NCBI GenBank assembly: GCA_038049695.1
Contig: CP142453.1
Location: forward strand, 33,460,501 to 33,524,500
Direction of reading: 5' to 3'
DNA length: 64,000 bases
Source: Cinnamomum chago
Taxonomy: Eukaryota; Streptophyta; Magnoliopsida; Laurales; Lauraceae
The position numbers and the translations under genes are program-made. Every line of letters starts with the position of its first letter. Position 1 is the first letter of the stretch. The notes under the pieces were generated by a model, which searched no databases, was not told the origin of the DNA, and saw only the letters and a list, made by a program, of their open reading frames with translations. Below are positions 11,157 to 22,239 of the stretch, piece by piece.

Positions 11157-11545
11157 TCCCGCAACCAAGTTTTGTCGTATAGCCGGTTTTGGAGTCGAAA
11201 TAGCCACTGCATAGCTAAGTTTTTGCCGAGCTCTATGATTTTTCGCTAGTTCCATAACCAAGCTAAGTTCACCAAATTCTATAATATGGTATTATGCAGT
11301 TAGTACTATTACCGAGCTGGTGCCACCAAGTTCCGCAACAAGGTGTCCAGAATGGCCGGTTCCACAACCGAGCTAAGGGGGGCTGGTCCTGTGACCGAGC
11401 TTAGACAGCAGGTTCCATAACCAAGCTGAGGATGGTTGGTCCCGTGACCGAACCAAAATAGCTGGTTCCATAACTAAGCTGACGCCAGGCTCCATGGCGA
11501 TTTAAATAGTTGGTTCTGTAACCGAACGAAACTCCACAACCTAGA
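11157..11545. repeat. Degenerate tandem repeat in the 3' untranslated region of element A
   Basis: A short motif near GGTTCCATAACCGAGCT recurs many times (about 22-36 bp apart), with variants such as GGTCCTGTGACCGAGCT and GGTTCCATAACCAAGCT. It lies between the end of pol and the antisense gene. Tat-lineage elements are known for variable tandem repeats here. Confidence 0.75.
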
Positions 11546-11678
11546 AGGGAGCAAGGCAAATCTTTTCATAAGAGTTTCTTTCATTGATTAAATTGCGAAG
11601 TACATTTCAAAAGTAATATTTCTTGAGATGTGTAGCATTCCACGGTTGTGGCAACTCTCTATCATCCATGTCTTCTAG

Positions 11679-12835
11679 TTAGTATGCCGATTTCCCTGCA
11701 GCCGATTTCACCTTGAACGGGCCGTGCCGGTTTGGAACCAGCTTGCCTTCCTTGGGATTTTTGTCTGTAGGAAGCATCTTTTTTAAAACCAACTCTCCTA
11801 CTGAAAACCTTTTTTCTCTGAACCTTTGATTGTAGGCTCTGGCCAGTTGCTGCTGGTAAGAAGCTAGGCGAACGGCTACAGCGTCTCTTCGTTCTTCAGC
11901 CAGATCAACCTCCTGGGCCAGGTTTACATCATTCTCACCTTGGTCTACCAGTTCTGACCTTGGGGTTGGGAGGCCGACCTCGAGAGGGATCACGACCTCC
12001 ATTCCATAGGCAAGGGAGAAAGGCGTCGCCGAGGTGGAGCGCCTCGGGGTAGTTCTGTATGCCTAGAGGATGCTCGGGAGCTCCTCCACCCATCTTCCTT
12101 TAGCTCTGTCGAGTCTCTTCTTGAGTCAGTCGAGCACTATTTTGTTTGAGATTTCGGCTTGGCCATTGCTCTATGGATAAGCTGGAGTCAAGTAATGATT
12201 TTTTATGCCGAGCTCTTGGCAGAAATTCCTGAAGAAATTGGAATCAAATTGAGTCCCGTTATCGGAGATCAGGGCTTGTGGCACTCCAAATCTTGTGACG
12301 ACGTTCTTCCAGACGAAGTTCCTGGTGTCATGCTCCGTAATAGAGGAGAGTGGTTCTGCCTCTATCCATTTTGTGAAATAATCAGTGGCTACTATTAGCC
12401 ATCTCTTATTCCCGGGAGTCCCGTGAGGAGGTCCCACAATGTTTAATCCCCATTGGGCAAACGGCCATGGACCGGGCTCATATCTTGCTCTGGCTGGTGG
12501 AGGGAGTGCGAGAACTTCTGACACATTTCGCATTTCCTCACGTAGAGCTGTGCGTCCTTCTGCATGTAGGACAACCAGTACCCTTAGTTTAAAGCTCGGT
12601 AGGCTAATGACCATCCTCCGATGTGGCTTCCGCAGATCCCCTCGTGGATTTCGTATAAGAAATCTTGGACTTTGCTAGGGTGGACGCACAAGAGGTAGGG
12701 ACCAGTGAAGGATTTTCTATAGAGCTTACCATCTGGAGACAGCCGAAACCGAGCTGCTTTCAGTCTGATCTTGTGAACCTCGTTCTTGTCTTCAGGAAAC
12801 CAGTCGTTCTTCAAGTAGGCAGTGATCGGGTCCAT
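11679..12835 (-). pseudogene. Integrase of element A
   Basis: An N-terminal zinc-binding region begins near 12640 (YEIHEGICGSHIGG). The core shows D in ATDYFTKWIEA and D in SDNGTQF. After an in-frame stop at about 12171 (TPAYP stop SNGQAE) comes the catalytic E. The C-terminal part (11679-12002) has the EKRFSVGELVLKK segment typical of gypsy integrases. There is no chromodomain, as expected for Tat. A second stop follows near NKIVLD. It is broken but almost complete in content. Confidence 0.88.
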
Positions 12836-13033
12836 CCAGCTTGGTCCAAGATCGACACAAAAAATCTGCCGAGGTGGGCGGAGTTCTATACTTGGAGTAT
12901 CCAGAGTCCCTACTTCAACTGTTCTCTTCTTCCCGGCTTCGACAGTTGATGCCAGATTAGCGAGGGCGTCGGCATGGAAGTTGGCTTCTCTACCGATCTG
13001 TTTGACTTCGGCTTTCTGGAACTGAGAGAGAAG

Positions 13034-13309
13034 CTACTTCGTATGAGACCAGTAGGCCGCCATCCTTTCTTCATGAGCCTGGTAGTCCCCGCTGAACTGG
13101 CTCATCACCAACTGAGAGTCGCTGAAGACTACAAGCTGATGTGCCCCTAGGGTCTTGGCACTGTCAAGCCCCACGATCAGTGCTTCATATTCTGCTTCGT
13201 TATTAGATGCCTTGAAGATGAGTGTTAAGGCTTGTTCGATGACAAGGCCTTCTGGAGAATGGAGGACTATGCCAGTGCTAGCTCTTTTTGAAGTCGAGGA
13301 TCCATCCAC
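13034..13309 (-). pseudogene. Second RNase H domain (archaeal-like, aRNH) of element A
   Basis: The acidic set is visible: D in MDGSSTSKRASTGIVL, E in ASNNEAEYEAL, and D in VVFSDSQLV. This second RNase H lies between the normal RNase H and the integrase, where Tat-lineage elements carry an extra, independently acquired RNase H. Its presence is the clearest lineage marker in this element. Confidence 0.85.
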
Positions 13310-13439
13310 AAAGACTTTCCACGCTAAGTCGAGGAACTGCTTCCAAGATTGGTCGTGCCCGGTCTCGGTGGTTTCACCCCCGTTCCCATCATCTTCTTTA
13401 CCCTTACTGCCCCTAGTTCGGCGTCGGGCTGGCTCAGTG

Positions 13440-14712
13440 CCGAACTAGGAGAAATGAATTCTACAATGAAATCTGCCAAAACTTAGGCTTTGATCGCTGT
13501 TCTGGGTTGATACTGAATGTCGTACTGTCCCAGCTTGACGACCCATTTTGATATTCTTCCAGAGAAGTCTGCTTTTCTGAAAAGGGATTTGAGTGGATGC
13601 TCTGTAACAACCACGATCGTGTATGTCTGGAAGTAGTGAGAGAGTTTGTGAGAGGCGCTAATGAGTGCTAATGCAAGTTTCTCTAATGGCAGATACCTAG
13701 TCTCGGCATCGAGGAGAATCTTCTCTGACGAGGACCGAGCTCACAGCATGATCCGAGACAGCCAGGTACAGATAGAGAGCCTCGCCTTTTTTTGGTGTCG
13801 ACAATAGGGGCGGTGAAGACAGTCTTTGAGTTCTTGAAGGGCTTGATCGCACTCCGGAGTCCATTGGAATTTGGTTCTTTTCTTTAGAAGCTGAAAGAAC
13901 GGGCGTCACTTGTCCGAAGCTTGGCTGATAAAGCGGTTGAGGGCAGCGACCATCCCTGTGAGCCTTTGGACTTGCTTAGCCGTGGTCGGACTTCCAAGGA
14001 ATTTGCCAGAGCCAACACCAAACGCGCATTTGGATGCATTCGGTTTGAGCTAGAACCTTTTCAGGACATCGAACGTCTGAAGTAGATCGGCCAAGTGGTC
14101 TTGCGACCTTCTAGACTTGACCACCATGTCATCGATGTAGACCTCCATTGTGCTGCCGAGCTGATCCCGAAACATCTTGGTTACCATCCGTTGGTAAGTC
14201 GCGCCTGCATTTTTTTGCCCAAAAGGCATGACTTTGTAACAATAGATACCCCTGGGCGTTATAAATGTTGTCTTTTCTTCATCAGGTCTATACATTGGAA
14301 TTTGGTGGTACCCCCGGTAAGCATTGAGGAAACTCATTCTATCATGACCGGCAGTGGCGTCAATTAGCTGGTCGATCTTCGGGAGGGGAAAACTGTCTTT
14401 CGGGCATGCTTTATTGAGGTCGGTGAAGTCCATGCAGACCCTCCATGTCCCATTTTTCTTCTTAACGACCACCGTATTCGCCAGCCATTCCGGGTATTGT
14501 ACTTCTCTGATGGCTCGAGCTTCTAGTAGTTTGTCGTCCTCCTCGATCACGGCTTCGGACTGTGGAATCCCCGTCCTGCGAGCCTTTTGAACCACGGGCT
14601 TGTGCTTTGGATCCACGTTCAACCTGTGGCAAATGATCTCGGAATTGATGCCCGGCATTTCATAAGGTGTCCAGGCGAAAACCTCCTTGTTTTGCAACAA
14701 GAAGTTGAGCAA
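13440..14712 (-). pseudogene. Reverse transcriptase and first RNase H of element A
   Basis: The RT block 14050-14712 runs from FAWTPYEMPGI through WRVCMDFTDLNKACPKDSFPLP to MPFGQKNAGATYQRM. The catalytic YIDD lies in VYIDDMVVKSR (about 14130). In motif A, however, the usual catalytic Asp is Asn: MSFLNAYRGYHQI, codon AAT at 14323-14325. The following RNase H (about 13440-13950) is split by frameshifts, with only pieces such as AVSDHAVSSVLVRED visible. This RT would be inactive even without the stops. Confidence 0.88.
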
Positions 14713-14757
14713 CTCGGTTCTCTCGGCTTCGAGGAGCTGGCTCCCGAGCAGGAAGTA

Positions 14758-15280
14758 TTATCCGGGGTCAGAAGGATCGATTCTGACTTCAGTCAGATCT
14801 TCAACGCTCTTCTGCTCCGGATCCCGTCCAACGTTTTCCAATTCAGGTTCCAGCTCGGCCATGTGCACCTGAGATAGCTCTGCCATGCCAATCGCCATGG
14901 CCATCAAGCATTGCTTGGCCATTTCTTGGTCACCTTTAATCATCACCACTCTTACTTTGCCTTCTCCGTTTTTCAGTGGGAACTTCAGTTTCTGGTGGTG
15001 AGTAGAGGGCACTGCCTCCATGCCATGCAGCCAACTCCTCCCCAGTATCGCATTGTAAGGTGACGGTACGTCTACCACCAGGAAGTTGGTATGCATGGCG
15101 GCCCCTCCGACCTGGACCTTAAGGGAGACTTTGCCTTTGGGGAAAACTGGCTTTGAGGTGAAGCCTATGAGGGGGGCGCACGATTCCTATAAGTCCTCCT
15201 CCTTGAGTCCTAACTTTTTGAAGCAGTCGAAATATAATATCTCTGAGGAACTCCCGGGGTCTACAAGAACCCTCTTCACC
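14758..15280 (-). pseudogene. Aspartic protease region of element A
   Basis: The active-site region reads VLVDPGSSSEILYFDCF at about 15230, where the DSG-like triad appears as D-P-G. The protein goes on, after a break near 15187, with VDVPSPYNAILGRSWLHGM, the conserved end of retropepsins in this lineage. A spacer of acidic residues leads to the RT. D-P-G in place of D-(S/T/G)-G suggests a damaged active site or a family variant. Confidence 0.8.
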
Positions 15281-17380
15281 ATGAAGTTTTTTAGTTTAAG
15301 GGTGAGAACCAGTGGGTCGTTGTGAGGTAGTTGGACCCCTTCCAGATTCTGGTCTGAAAACCAGATTTTTGGTTTTTCTGTTCGAGCTTTCTTTGCGGCG
15401 GGCTCCAGCTCAGTCGTCATCACCTGCTTATTATGTGAAGCCCTCCTGGCCTCGACATGAGTCTGGTTGCTCCCCCTGGGGGCGGGAGCTAAGTGGATGA
15501 CATTTATTATTCCCTCTAGCTCTTCACTGTCTTCATGATTTTGGACATTCTTATTGCCCTCTCCTCTTATATGGTCCTTCAGATGCTCGTCCTTGACGAG
15601 CCTCTCGAGATGAGACTTGAATGACATGCAATCTTCTGTTCTGTGCCCATTCTGTTTGTGATAGGCACAGAATTTACTCTGGTCTCCGGTGGAAGGATCA
15701 CCTATCATCGGTTGCGGCCATCTAAAAATGGGCTCCGACTTGATCTTGCCGAGAAGCATGTAAATCGGCTCCTTGAAGACTGTATTTACAGCCCTGTAGG
15801 AGTCGGGAGATGGCTTAGGCTTCTTTTTCCCTCCCAGGGCAGGGGTCGAGACCATGACCGAACTCGAGGAAGCCTTATTGTGGCCCCTCTCCTCTCTCCA
15901 AAGTGGCTTTTTATCCTTCACCAGAGGTTTGTCTTCACGCTGTTCGCGCGCCTTAGACCGAAGTTCTCCCGAGCTTGGGCCTCGTCTTCCTCCTGCTCGA
16001 TGAACTGATTCACCCGGGTCATTAACGCTTTCATTGTGGCCACGAGATATCGAACGAGTTCCTTTTGGAGATCGTTGCCAGGCAACAGAGCTTCTTTGAA
16101 GCACATGACGACTACTTCCTCATTAGCGTCTTCAATCTGGCTATAAACGGTCCAGAACCTCTTGACGAACCGAGTAATATTTTCGTCTGGTTTCATCCTC
16201 ATGGCCATCAGGTCATTGTTTGTCTTAGGGATGATCTGGTGCGCGTGGAACTTTTCCAGGAAGGAGCCTCTTAGTTGTCGCCAGCTCGAGATCGACTCCT
16301 CTGGGAGTGCGCAGAACCACCTGAGGGGGAGGTCGCCGAGGCTGGAGGAGAATACTTTGCAATTTAAATGTCCGACATCGCCCTAGATCAACATTCACTG
16401 GGTGAAGTGTCGGAGATGGGCCGAAGGATCCGAGGTTCCATCATAAAGGGTGAACCTCAGGATGCTGAATTTCTCGGGGAGAGGGAAGTCGGTTATCTCC
16501 TGAGAGAAGGGAGACGTGCCGAGACTCCCCGAATCGTAAGTATTCAACCGATCTCGGGCGAAACCGACCACCTCCAGTTTCTGTTAAACGTCTTTCTGAT
16601 GTGCTGGGTGAGCCAGTCAGGTAGGTCGCCCTTGTCTTCTAACTTTTGTTTCTTTTCTTCTTGGGTGCTGCCTGGGCGGCTACTTCCCGAGCCTTCATCA
16701 CAGATTCGATGGTGCCTCTTGTTGTTCAGGATTTCTCTCAGATCTTGTCTATCTGAATGGAGCCTAGACGGCGAGGAAGGCGGCGCTTGGTTCGTCGTTT
16801 TTTTCTGCAGCTGCTACTGGAGCTGACGAATCAATTCGTCTTTCTCTTGGATGATGGCATTCTGAGCTCTGATATCCTTAGTGAGAGGGTTGTAGTCGAT
16901 CTCTTCATCGTTCCTTTCAGTCTCAAAGTGGGACCGATGAGATATGACAGGCATTGGAGACCTATTTCGTCGGGGAGCTTTTGCGTGAAGAGACTTGCCC
17001 TCAGATCTCCTTTGGTAAGTAACTAGCGGTCGTTGCTGATGGCGCTTGGTTAGCCGGCTATTTTTTTAGGAAGGCGTTGTCACCCTCTTTGGAGTCCCTG
17101 TCGGAGGAACTCCCCCCAGACGAGACTTGGACCCGGGTCTGCGCTGTTGAGAAGACGGTGGTCGCTGCTCTTGCAATACCAGCGGCATCCGTGTTGGTAG
17201 AGCTTCCCGTCGCCCCAACTATGCCTGTGATGGTGCCGGCTCCTCCAGCAGCGGTGGAGATTGTGTTGGAATTGCTCCTTGTCGCATCCGTTCTCCGAGT
17301 TGCGTTACTATCTCTTCCAATACTGGTGACAGTCGTAAAGTTTCAGATGATTCAGCGATCTTTTTACCTTTCGGAGGCAT
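15281..17380 (-). pseudogene. Gag of element A
   Basis: The likely start is MPPKGKKIAES at 17380, 38 bases after the LTR end. The core gag domain lies at about 15950-16490: DFPLPEKFSILRFTLYDGTSD..., two stops, then LRWFCALPEESISSWRQLRG and MKPDENITRFVKRFW. A frameshift near 15950 leads to the second half, which has a basic region and a single zinc knuckle (CAYHKQNGHRTEDCMSFK). This is the retrotransposon gag domain that packages element RNA. It is damaged by at least three lesions. Confidence 0.82.
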
Positions 17381-17396
17381 GGCGTTTTTTAATCGA

Positions 17397-17417
17397 GTTC
17401 CCATAGACGATGCCAAT
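17397..17417 (-). promoter_or_regulatory. Primer-binding site of element A
   Basis: The minus strand reads TTGGCATCGTCTATGGGAAC right after the LTR end. This is close to the TTGGCGCCGTCTGTGGGAAC form common in plant Tat elements, with three changes (two at the GCGCC core, CpG-decay type). Confidence 0.7.
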
Positions 17418-18174
17418 TGTAAGTGCCAAAAAGCTACGAAACTAGTTTTAAAGAATTATGATACTCACAGGATTTTTGTTAAGTTCAATTAGGAAAGGTT
17501 GGATACCCTGAGCCTGAAAGGAAGAGAGAACGGGTCAGAGGCCCTCTGGCTGTTATCAACCGAAGGCACTCCGAAGCCTAAGTTAATACGGTCACTAGGC
17601 GGAGGCACAGTGAAAAGGAAAGTGAGAACGAATATGAGTGTCCGGGCGCATACCTTTGCTTGCCTCCCCTCAACATATATGTATATATATAAGCGTGGCC
17701 GCCACAGATCCTTCCTTAGTGGAGGTAGGTGGAAGTACTGTCCCATCGGACCATACATCATTCCCTCAGTGGAGGTAGGTGGAAGTACTGTCCCATCGGA
17801 CCATACTTTGACTTTTTGTGTGATGATTGACGTGACGTTTAGATATGAACGACCCCTTATTTATATCCGGCGCCCGTCTATTCTATCATATTGCTTCCGT
17901 ACTTTTATTAAATGTTGATTGACATCTTATACAGGTCTCGGTTAATTACACCGAGCTGAGAGAAATAGTACGTGGATGCGACTTGGTGCTGGTGCTGGGC
18001 TGCACGGGGTCGATCCTTTTACCGAGCTGAATTGGATGCATCGCAGATAATTTTACCGAAATTGGCTCGAGCTCGGCGCGAATCGGTATTGTTACCGAAC
18101 CTCAGAAAACCGAGATCAGAATATAATAATCAAAGCCAAGGCTTATCTCGGCATTAGGGCAATGCCCCCACACA
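17418..18174 (-). repeat. 5' LTR of element A
   Basis: 757 bp with TG...CA ends. On the minus strand it begins TGTGTGGGGGCATTGCC at 18174. A TA-rich stretch near 17675-17695 could serve as the TATA box for genomic RNA. The 40-45 bp internal repeat is again present twice. The target duplication GTAAC follows at 18175-18179. Confidence 0.9.
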
Positions 18175-18628
18175 GTAACCATTGCGCCTCTTTTCCATTG
18201 GGATATCATGAGACAAGGTTTGTGAAAGGCTTTTGTGCCCGTCCAGGCGTGGGCCTTCTTCAGGACAGAATTGTAAGAGGGCATGGACCTGAGCTAGGCT
18301 CTATAGTAATTTCAAATGAAACCAACTCAAACCTGCCTTGAGGCCTTCCATGGCAGCAATGAACCGAGCTTTCACCCAATCCAGGCCCACCTGGCAGCAT
18401 AAGCTTCAAGCTTGGAAATAGATGGATGGGCCTCAAACCTTATGGAATGAATGATCCACACTAATTTAACCATCTCCACTAAAACAAGAGCAAAAGAAAA
18501 TGCCTTTGAGCATCATCATCCATTGAACTACAAACCAATGTCTGGTATCACATTATCTAGTAGGCCACATTTATTCTTCACAAATAATGCAGCTGCATGG
18601 TGCCGTGCCATGATCACAGACACCATTA
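18175..18628. other. 3' flank of the ABA2-like gene
   Basis: Non-coding. It begins with the target duplication of element A and ends at the stop codon of the dehydrogenase gene. It should hold the 3' untranslated region; a poly(A) signal is listed separately. Confidence 0.6.
18570..18575 (-). terminator. Candidate poly(A) signal of the ABA2-like gene
   Basis: AATAAA on the minus strand, about 54 bases after the stop codon. Plant signals are loose, so this is only a candidate. Confidence 0.45.
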
Positions 18629-21455
18629 TCATTTCTTAGTGAACACTTCAAGAGCGTGGTTCACAGCAGTGAAACCCCCATCCACAACCAGGTTAAGCCC
18701 ACTTACATACTGGGCCTCATCACTAGCCAAGTAAAGCACAGCATTAGCTACATCCTTGGGCATCAGTCTCGCACCCTTAAGGTTCCCATTTCTCTCTGCA
18801 AACGCCAAGAAGCCCTCTAATGCATCATCTTTGGCCTCCCCTTCAGGCAAGTGGGGCATGGCCAGGCTTGTGGGCACCGCATACGGCGACACACAATTCA
18901 CTCGAATTCCATACAGGCCCAGCTCGGCGGCCACATTCTTCGTGAGCCCAACTACAGCATGTTTGGACCCTGTGTAGGCATGTGGGCCGATCCCACCCAC
19001 TTGGCTCGCTACACTAGCAAGCGACACTATGGACCCCTTCCCTCTGGGTATCATGACTTGGGCCGCATACTTCATGCCCATGAAGACAGCCTTGCAGTTC
19101 ACGTCGAACACTCGCTGGAACTCGCCGATGTCGACATAGCGGATGTCGATGCCAGGCGTGCCGCTGATGCCAGCATTGTTGACCATGATATCGAGTGTCC
19201 CAAACTTCTCGACGGTGAATTCGACGGCCCTGTGCAAGTCGTCTTCCACTGTGACATCGCCGTGGATGTAGCAAGCATTTGAGTCACCACCGAGAGAGTC
19301 ACAGACCTGCCGGCCCAGTTCATCTTGCAAGTCCACCACACAGACCTTCGCGCCATGCTGCCGGAAGAGACTCACAATGCTTTCGCCGATGCCGGAGGCC
19401 CCACCTGTTACCAGTGCCACCTTCCCTTCCAACCTGAAATGTAACGAAAATGGTGTGTGAAAATTTATAGGGGTGATCTGGGTTGGGTTAGACCAAGCCC
19501 AATGTGAGCCCGGCTTGAATTGGAGTAGTTTTGGGCTGTGTTCCTAGGATCTTGGGTTCTGTCCCGGCCTCACTTTCTAGCCTGATAGTTAGAAAGGCAA
19601 GACCTGGGCCTTTAGGATTGACATATTTAACACGAGTTTGCCTGCCTAGGGCCTAAGTTTCTAGCCCATGGGCTGCGTTCAGGCATAAAATCAGGCCCGA
19701 TTATAGTTCAAAAACAGGAAACTCGACTCATTATAATAAGTAATATCTATTATGTTTTTCTTGAATCTTGAATTTTCACTGATTTTCGAAAAATTCATTG
19801 AAGTCTTCAAAGAGTTTTGATGATTCAGCTGAGCCTTGGTCCCTTGGCCGAGTTGACTTAAGTGTGGCTAATACTCATTAAATGGACAAGTTTGTCACAA
19901 TGTCAACACCTTTTCTACTAATACAAGTGACTAGGCCAAGTTTTATGGACTCTAACTGGGTTTTAGAAACTATGGCCCAACAACTAAACAGGCCTGATTA
20001 GGCAAGATTCGGACCAGCCCATGAGCATGCAGCTAGTGGACTACTAAAAATAAACAGTTAAAAGATAAGGAAAAGATATGGTACACATTAAAATGGGTAT
20101 ATTGACTTGGGAAAAGAAGCATGGGATCGGATGGGACGGTCACATGATATGATTGGAAGGGAAGCTGCAAGGCTGAAGCAGATCTCAATCTATTAAAAAT
20201 AGCAAACCAAACCCTCCCAAATAGGAAGATGAGAAAGGATGGAGATGGGTGGGCAGATCTCAATCTATTAAAAATAGCAAACCAAACCCTCCCAAATAGG
20301 AAGATGAGAAAGGATGGAGATGGGTGGGTTTGATGATGATGATGATGAAAGAAAGAATAAGGTGATGAAGAAAACGGCCTGTCTTAGCTGGTTTGGATTG
20401 TTTGGATGGAGAAAGACGGTGGGGTGAAAGTAGTAGACCACTCAAAATCTGGTCCGATGTCTTGATTTGAATGATTTTAAATGTTAATGGAAAATTTGAT
20501 GTTGGTTCAAATGTAAGTTTTTCTCATTCCGGTAATATTTTATTCTGAAAATCAAATGAGAAAATTTTATTTTATAGACATTTTGTGAAAGAAAAGATCT
20601 AGAGATAGATAGATTTTTTAGACGAGCAGAAATGAAGACAAAATGTCTGCCAAATAAGTTTTCCTTCATTGCAAAAATACGTTTCCGCGGAACTGGGCCA
20701 ACCGAGTCAGCCTCTAAGTGTTTTGAGAATTGAGACTAAATATGAATTATACTCCATCTTTAGACAGGATTCCATAAAAAACTAAATAAATAAATAAATA
20801 AAGTGGAAAGTAAGAAACCTTTTTCAACTTTAACACCCCTAAATTAATGGTTGCAATTATCAGATTACAATTGCTTTTTACCCAAAAAGAAATCTACGAT
20901 GAAACTTTCACATTTCTCTATCATATTATCTCTAATGATTAGCAATATATATTACTAGGCTAAACCGAAATGGAATCCTGCACAGATTCAGGAATATGGT
21001 GTGAAAGCATGACTAAGCTAGTCTAAAAAGGAGAAATCAAAATTTTCAGAACCCACAAAAAATGGTCATTAGATCTGCCACAACATACATCTCACCCATC
21101 ACAACCTTCCTAACAGCCCACGAGAGGCATGTTGCTAACATGCGCCATAGGTGCCCAGAAGTGAGAAGCCCCAAAAACTCAGAGTCTCTGATACTTTTAG
21201 GTCAAACAGACTGATGGGTTCTTTCCTGAGACACTCACCATGCATGTTGTTAACATGAGCCAAAGGGGCCTAAAAGCTCAGATTTGAGTCAAGTGATTTT
21301 GATGGATTGCCACCGTATCTTACCAAAAAAAAAAAAAGGAGTGATCTATTACTACTGGGGATGAGAAAATTGAAAGTGGGTGTTTGTTCGTTTTACCTCT
21401 GGTAGGGAAGAAGCAGATTGTTGGAGGTGGAAAGCTCAGACTTGCTGGTAGACAT
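18629..21455 (-). CDS. ABA2: ABA2-like short-chain dehydrogenase (xanthoxin dehydrogenase type), two exons
   Basis: Exon 1 is 21397-21455 (MSTSKSELSTSNN...YQ), exon 2 is 18629-19433, and the intron is 19434-21396. The donor is AG|GTAAAA and the acceptor TTTCAG|GTTGG; joining restores the frame and gives 287 residues. Classical SDR marks are: NAD-binding TGGASGIG (29-36), Asp54 for NAD choice, NNAG (105-108), and catalytic Asn132, Ser160, Tyr173 and Lys177. Known ABA2 proteins have the same short first exon and length (about 285). ABA2 turns xanthoxin into abscisic aldehyde in the cytosol during abscisic acid synthesis. Similar SDRs (secoisolariciresinol or momilactone dehydrogenase types) are the alternative. 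No lesions are seen, so this is probably functional. Element A lies 454 bp downstream. Confidence 0.88.
20178..20328. repeat. 75-bp tandem duplication in the ABA2-like intron
   Basis: GCAGATCTCAATCTATTAAA... through ...GGATGGAGATGGGTGGG occurs twice head to tail (starts at 20178 and 20253), with no difference seen by eye. Identity of the copies suggests a recent event. Confidence 0.9.
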
Positions 21456-21670
21456 GGTCCAGAATAAAATTTAATACAGATCCTGTTACGGTAGAGAGAA
21501 AGAGAGAGAGAATGAGGGAGAGAGCGAGTCTTTGTCCTTGCTTTTGATTTTCTTAAGGAGAGTGGAGAGTGGCGACAGATGCTTTCCTGTGTGGGGCCAC
21601 ATTTAGGGGGAGTGGCTATCACGTATGGAAAGGTCTGGTCACAGTGGGCATCTTACGCTTGGAGGAAAAA

Positions 21671-21680
21671 GTTTTATATA
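21671..21680 (-). promoter_or_regulatory. Candidate TATA box of the ABA2-like gene
   Basis: The minus strand reads TATATAAAAC about 220 bases before the ATG. A CT-rich leader (21493-21528 on the opposite strand reads as GA repeats) lies between, as in many plant 5' untranslated regions. An ACGTG core (minus strand TACGTGAT, about 21619-21626) lies between TATA and ATG. Confidence 0.45.
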
Positions 21681-21998
21681 TTAAATCAACAACCCTCTTT
21701 GCTAGAGATGTATCTTTTAGGCTTTTGCAATTACATGAGGCATATCCAATCTTTATATACAGCTGATAGCGCGTGTAAATGTTTTTTGAACTACTTATTT
21801 TAGAGTACTGTCTATTTTAGAGTATCTAAATCTATAAATCCTTATCTTACACCTCAAAAGAAGAAATGTTTCCAAAACTGAAAATCTATCTTCCATGCCC
21901 ATCAAAATTCTATCCCAAAAAAAAAAAAAACCAAAAAATGCACAGAATGAAAATTGTGATCCCCAATTTATGTTGTCAATCATGTGAGCCCCACTTCC

Positions 21999-21999
<1 letters not shown>

Positions 22000-22031
<32 letters not shown>
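22000..22031. repeat. (TTA)n microsatellite
   Basis: About ten perfect TTA/TAT triplets in a row. Confidence 0.95.
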
Positions 22032-22036
<5 letters not shown>

Positions 22037-22239
22037 GGGTTGGAGCACTATATCATTATGGGCCCACCTGATCAATCCAAATTTTTCTTCTTTCCCTTAC
22101 TCCTTCCGTCATCTTGCTTTCTATACAAATCTTTTTTATTTATATTTTAAAATTTTCTACTTATGTTTACTTTGATATGCACAAATATTGTTTTTATTTT
22201 CGAATATATGTTTTTATTTTCCTTTTTCACAGGCCATTC

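Larger units (their letters stand above)
7324..18174 (-). mobile_element. Element A: complete Tat-lineage Ty3/gypsy retrotransposon with antisense gene
   Basis: Two direct LTRs (7324-8103 and 17418-18174) are bounded by the same 5-bp target duplication GTAAC (7319-7323 and 18175-18179), so both ends are exact. Gag-pol runs on the minus strand: gag, protease, RT, RNase H, a second RNase H, and integrase without chromodomain. The second RNase H and the large region between pol and the 3' LTR mark the Tat lineage. That region carries a plus-strand gene (8661-10941) and a tandem repeat. Total length is 10.85 kb. Stops in every main domain mean it cannot move by itself. Confidence 0.93.

Noticed and set aside
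18756..19356. Frames overlapping the dehydrogenase on both strands
   Set aside because: Shadows of the GC-rich ABA2-like exon 2; the real frame has all SDR motifs.
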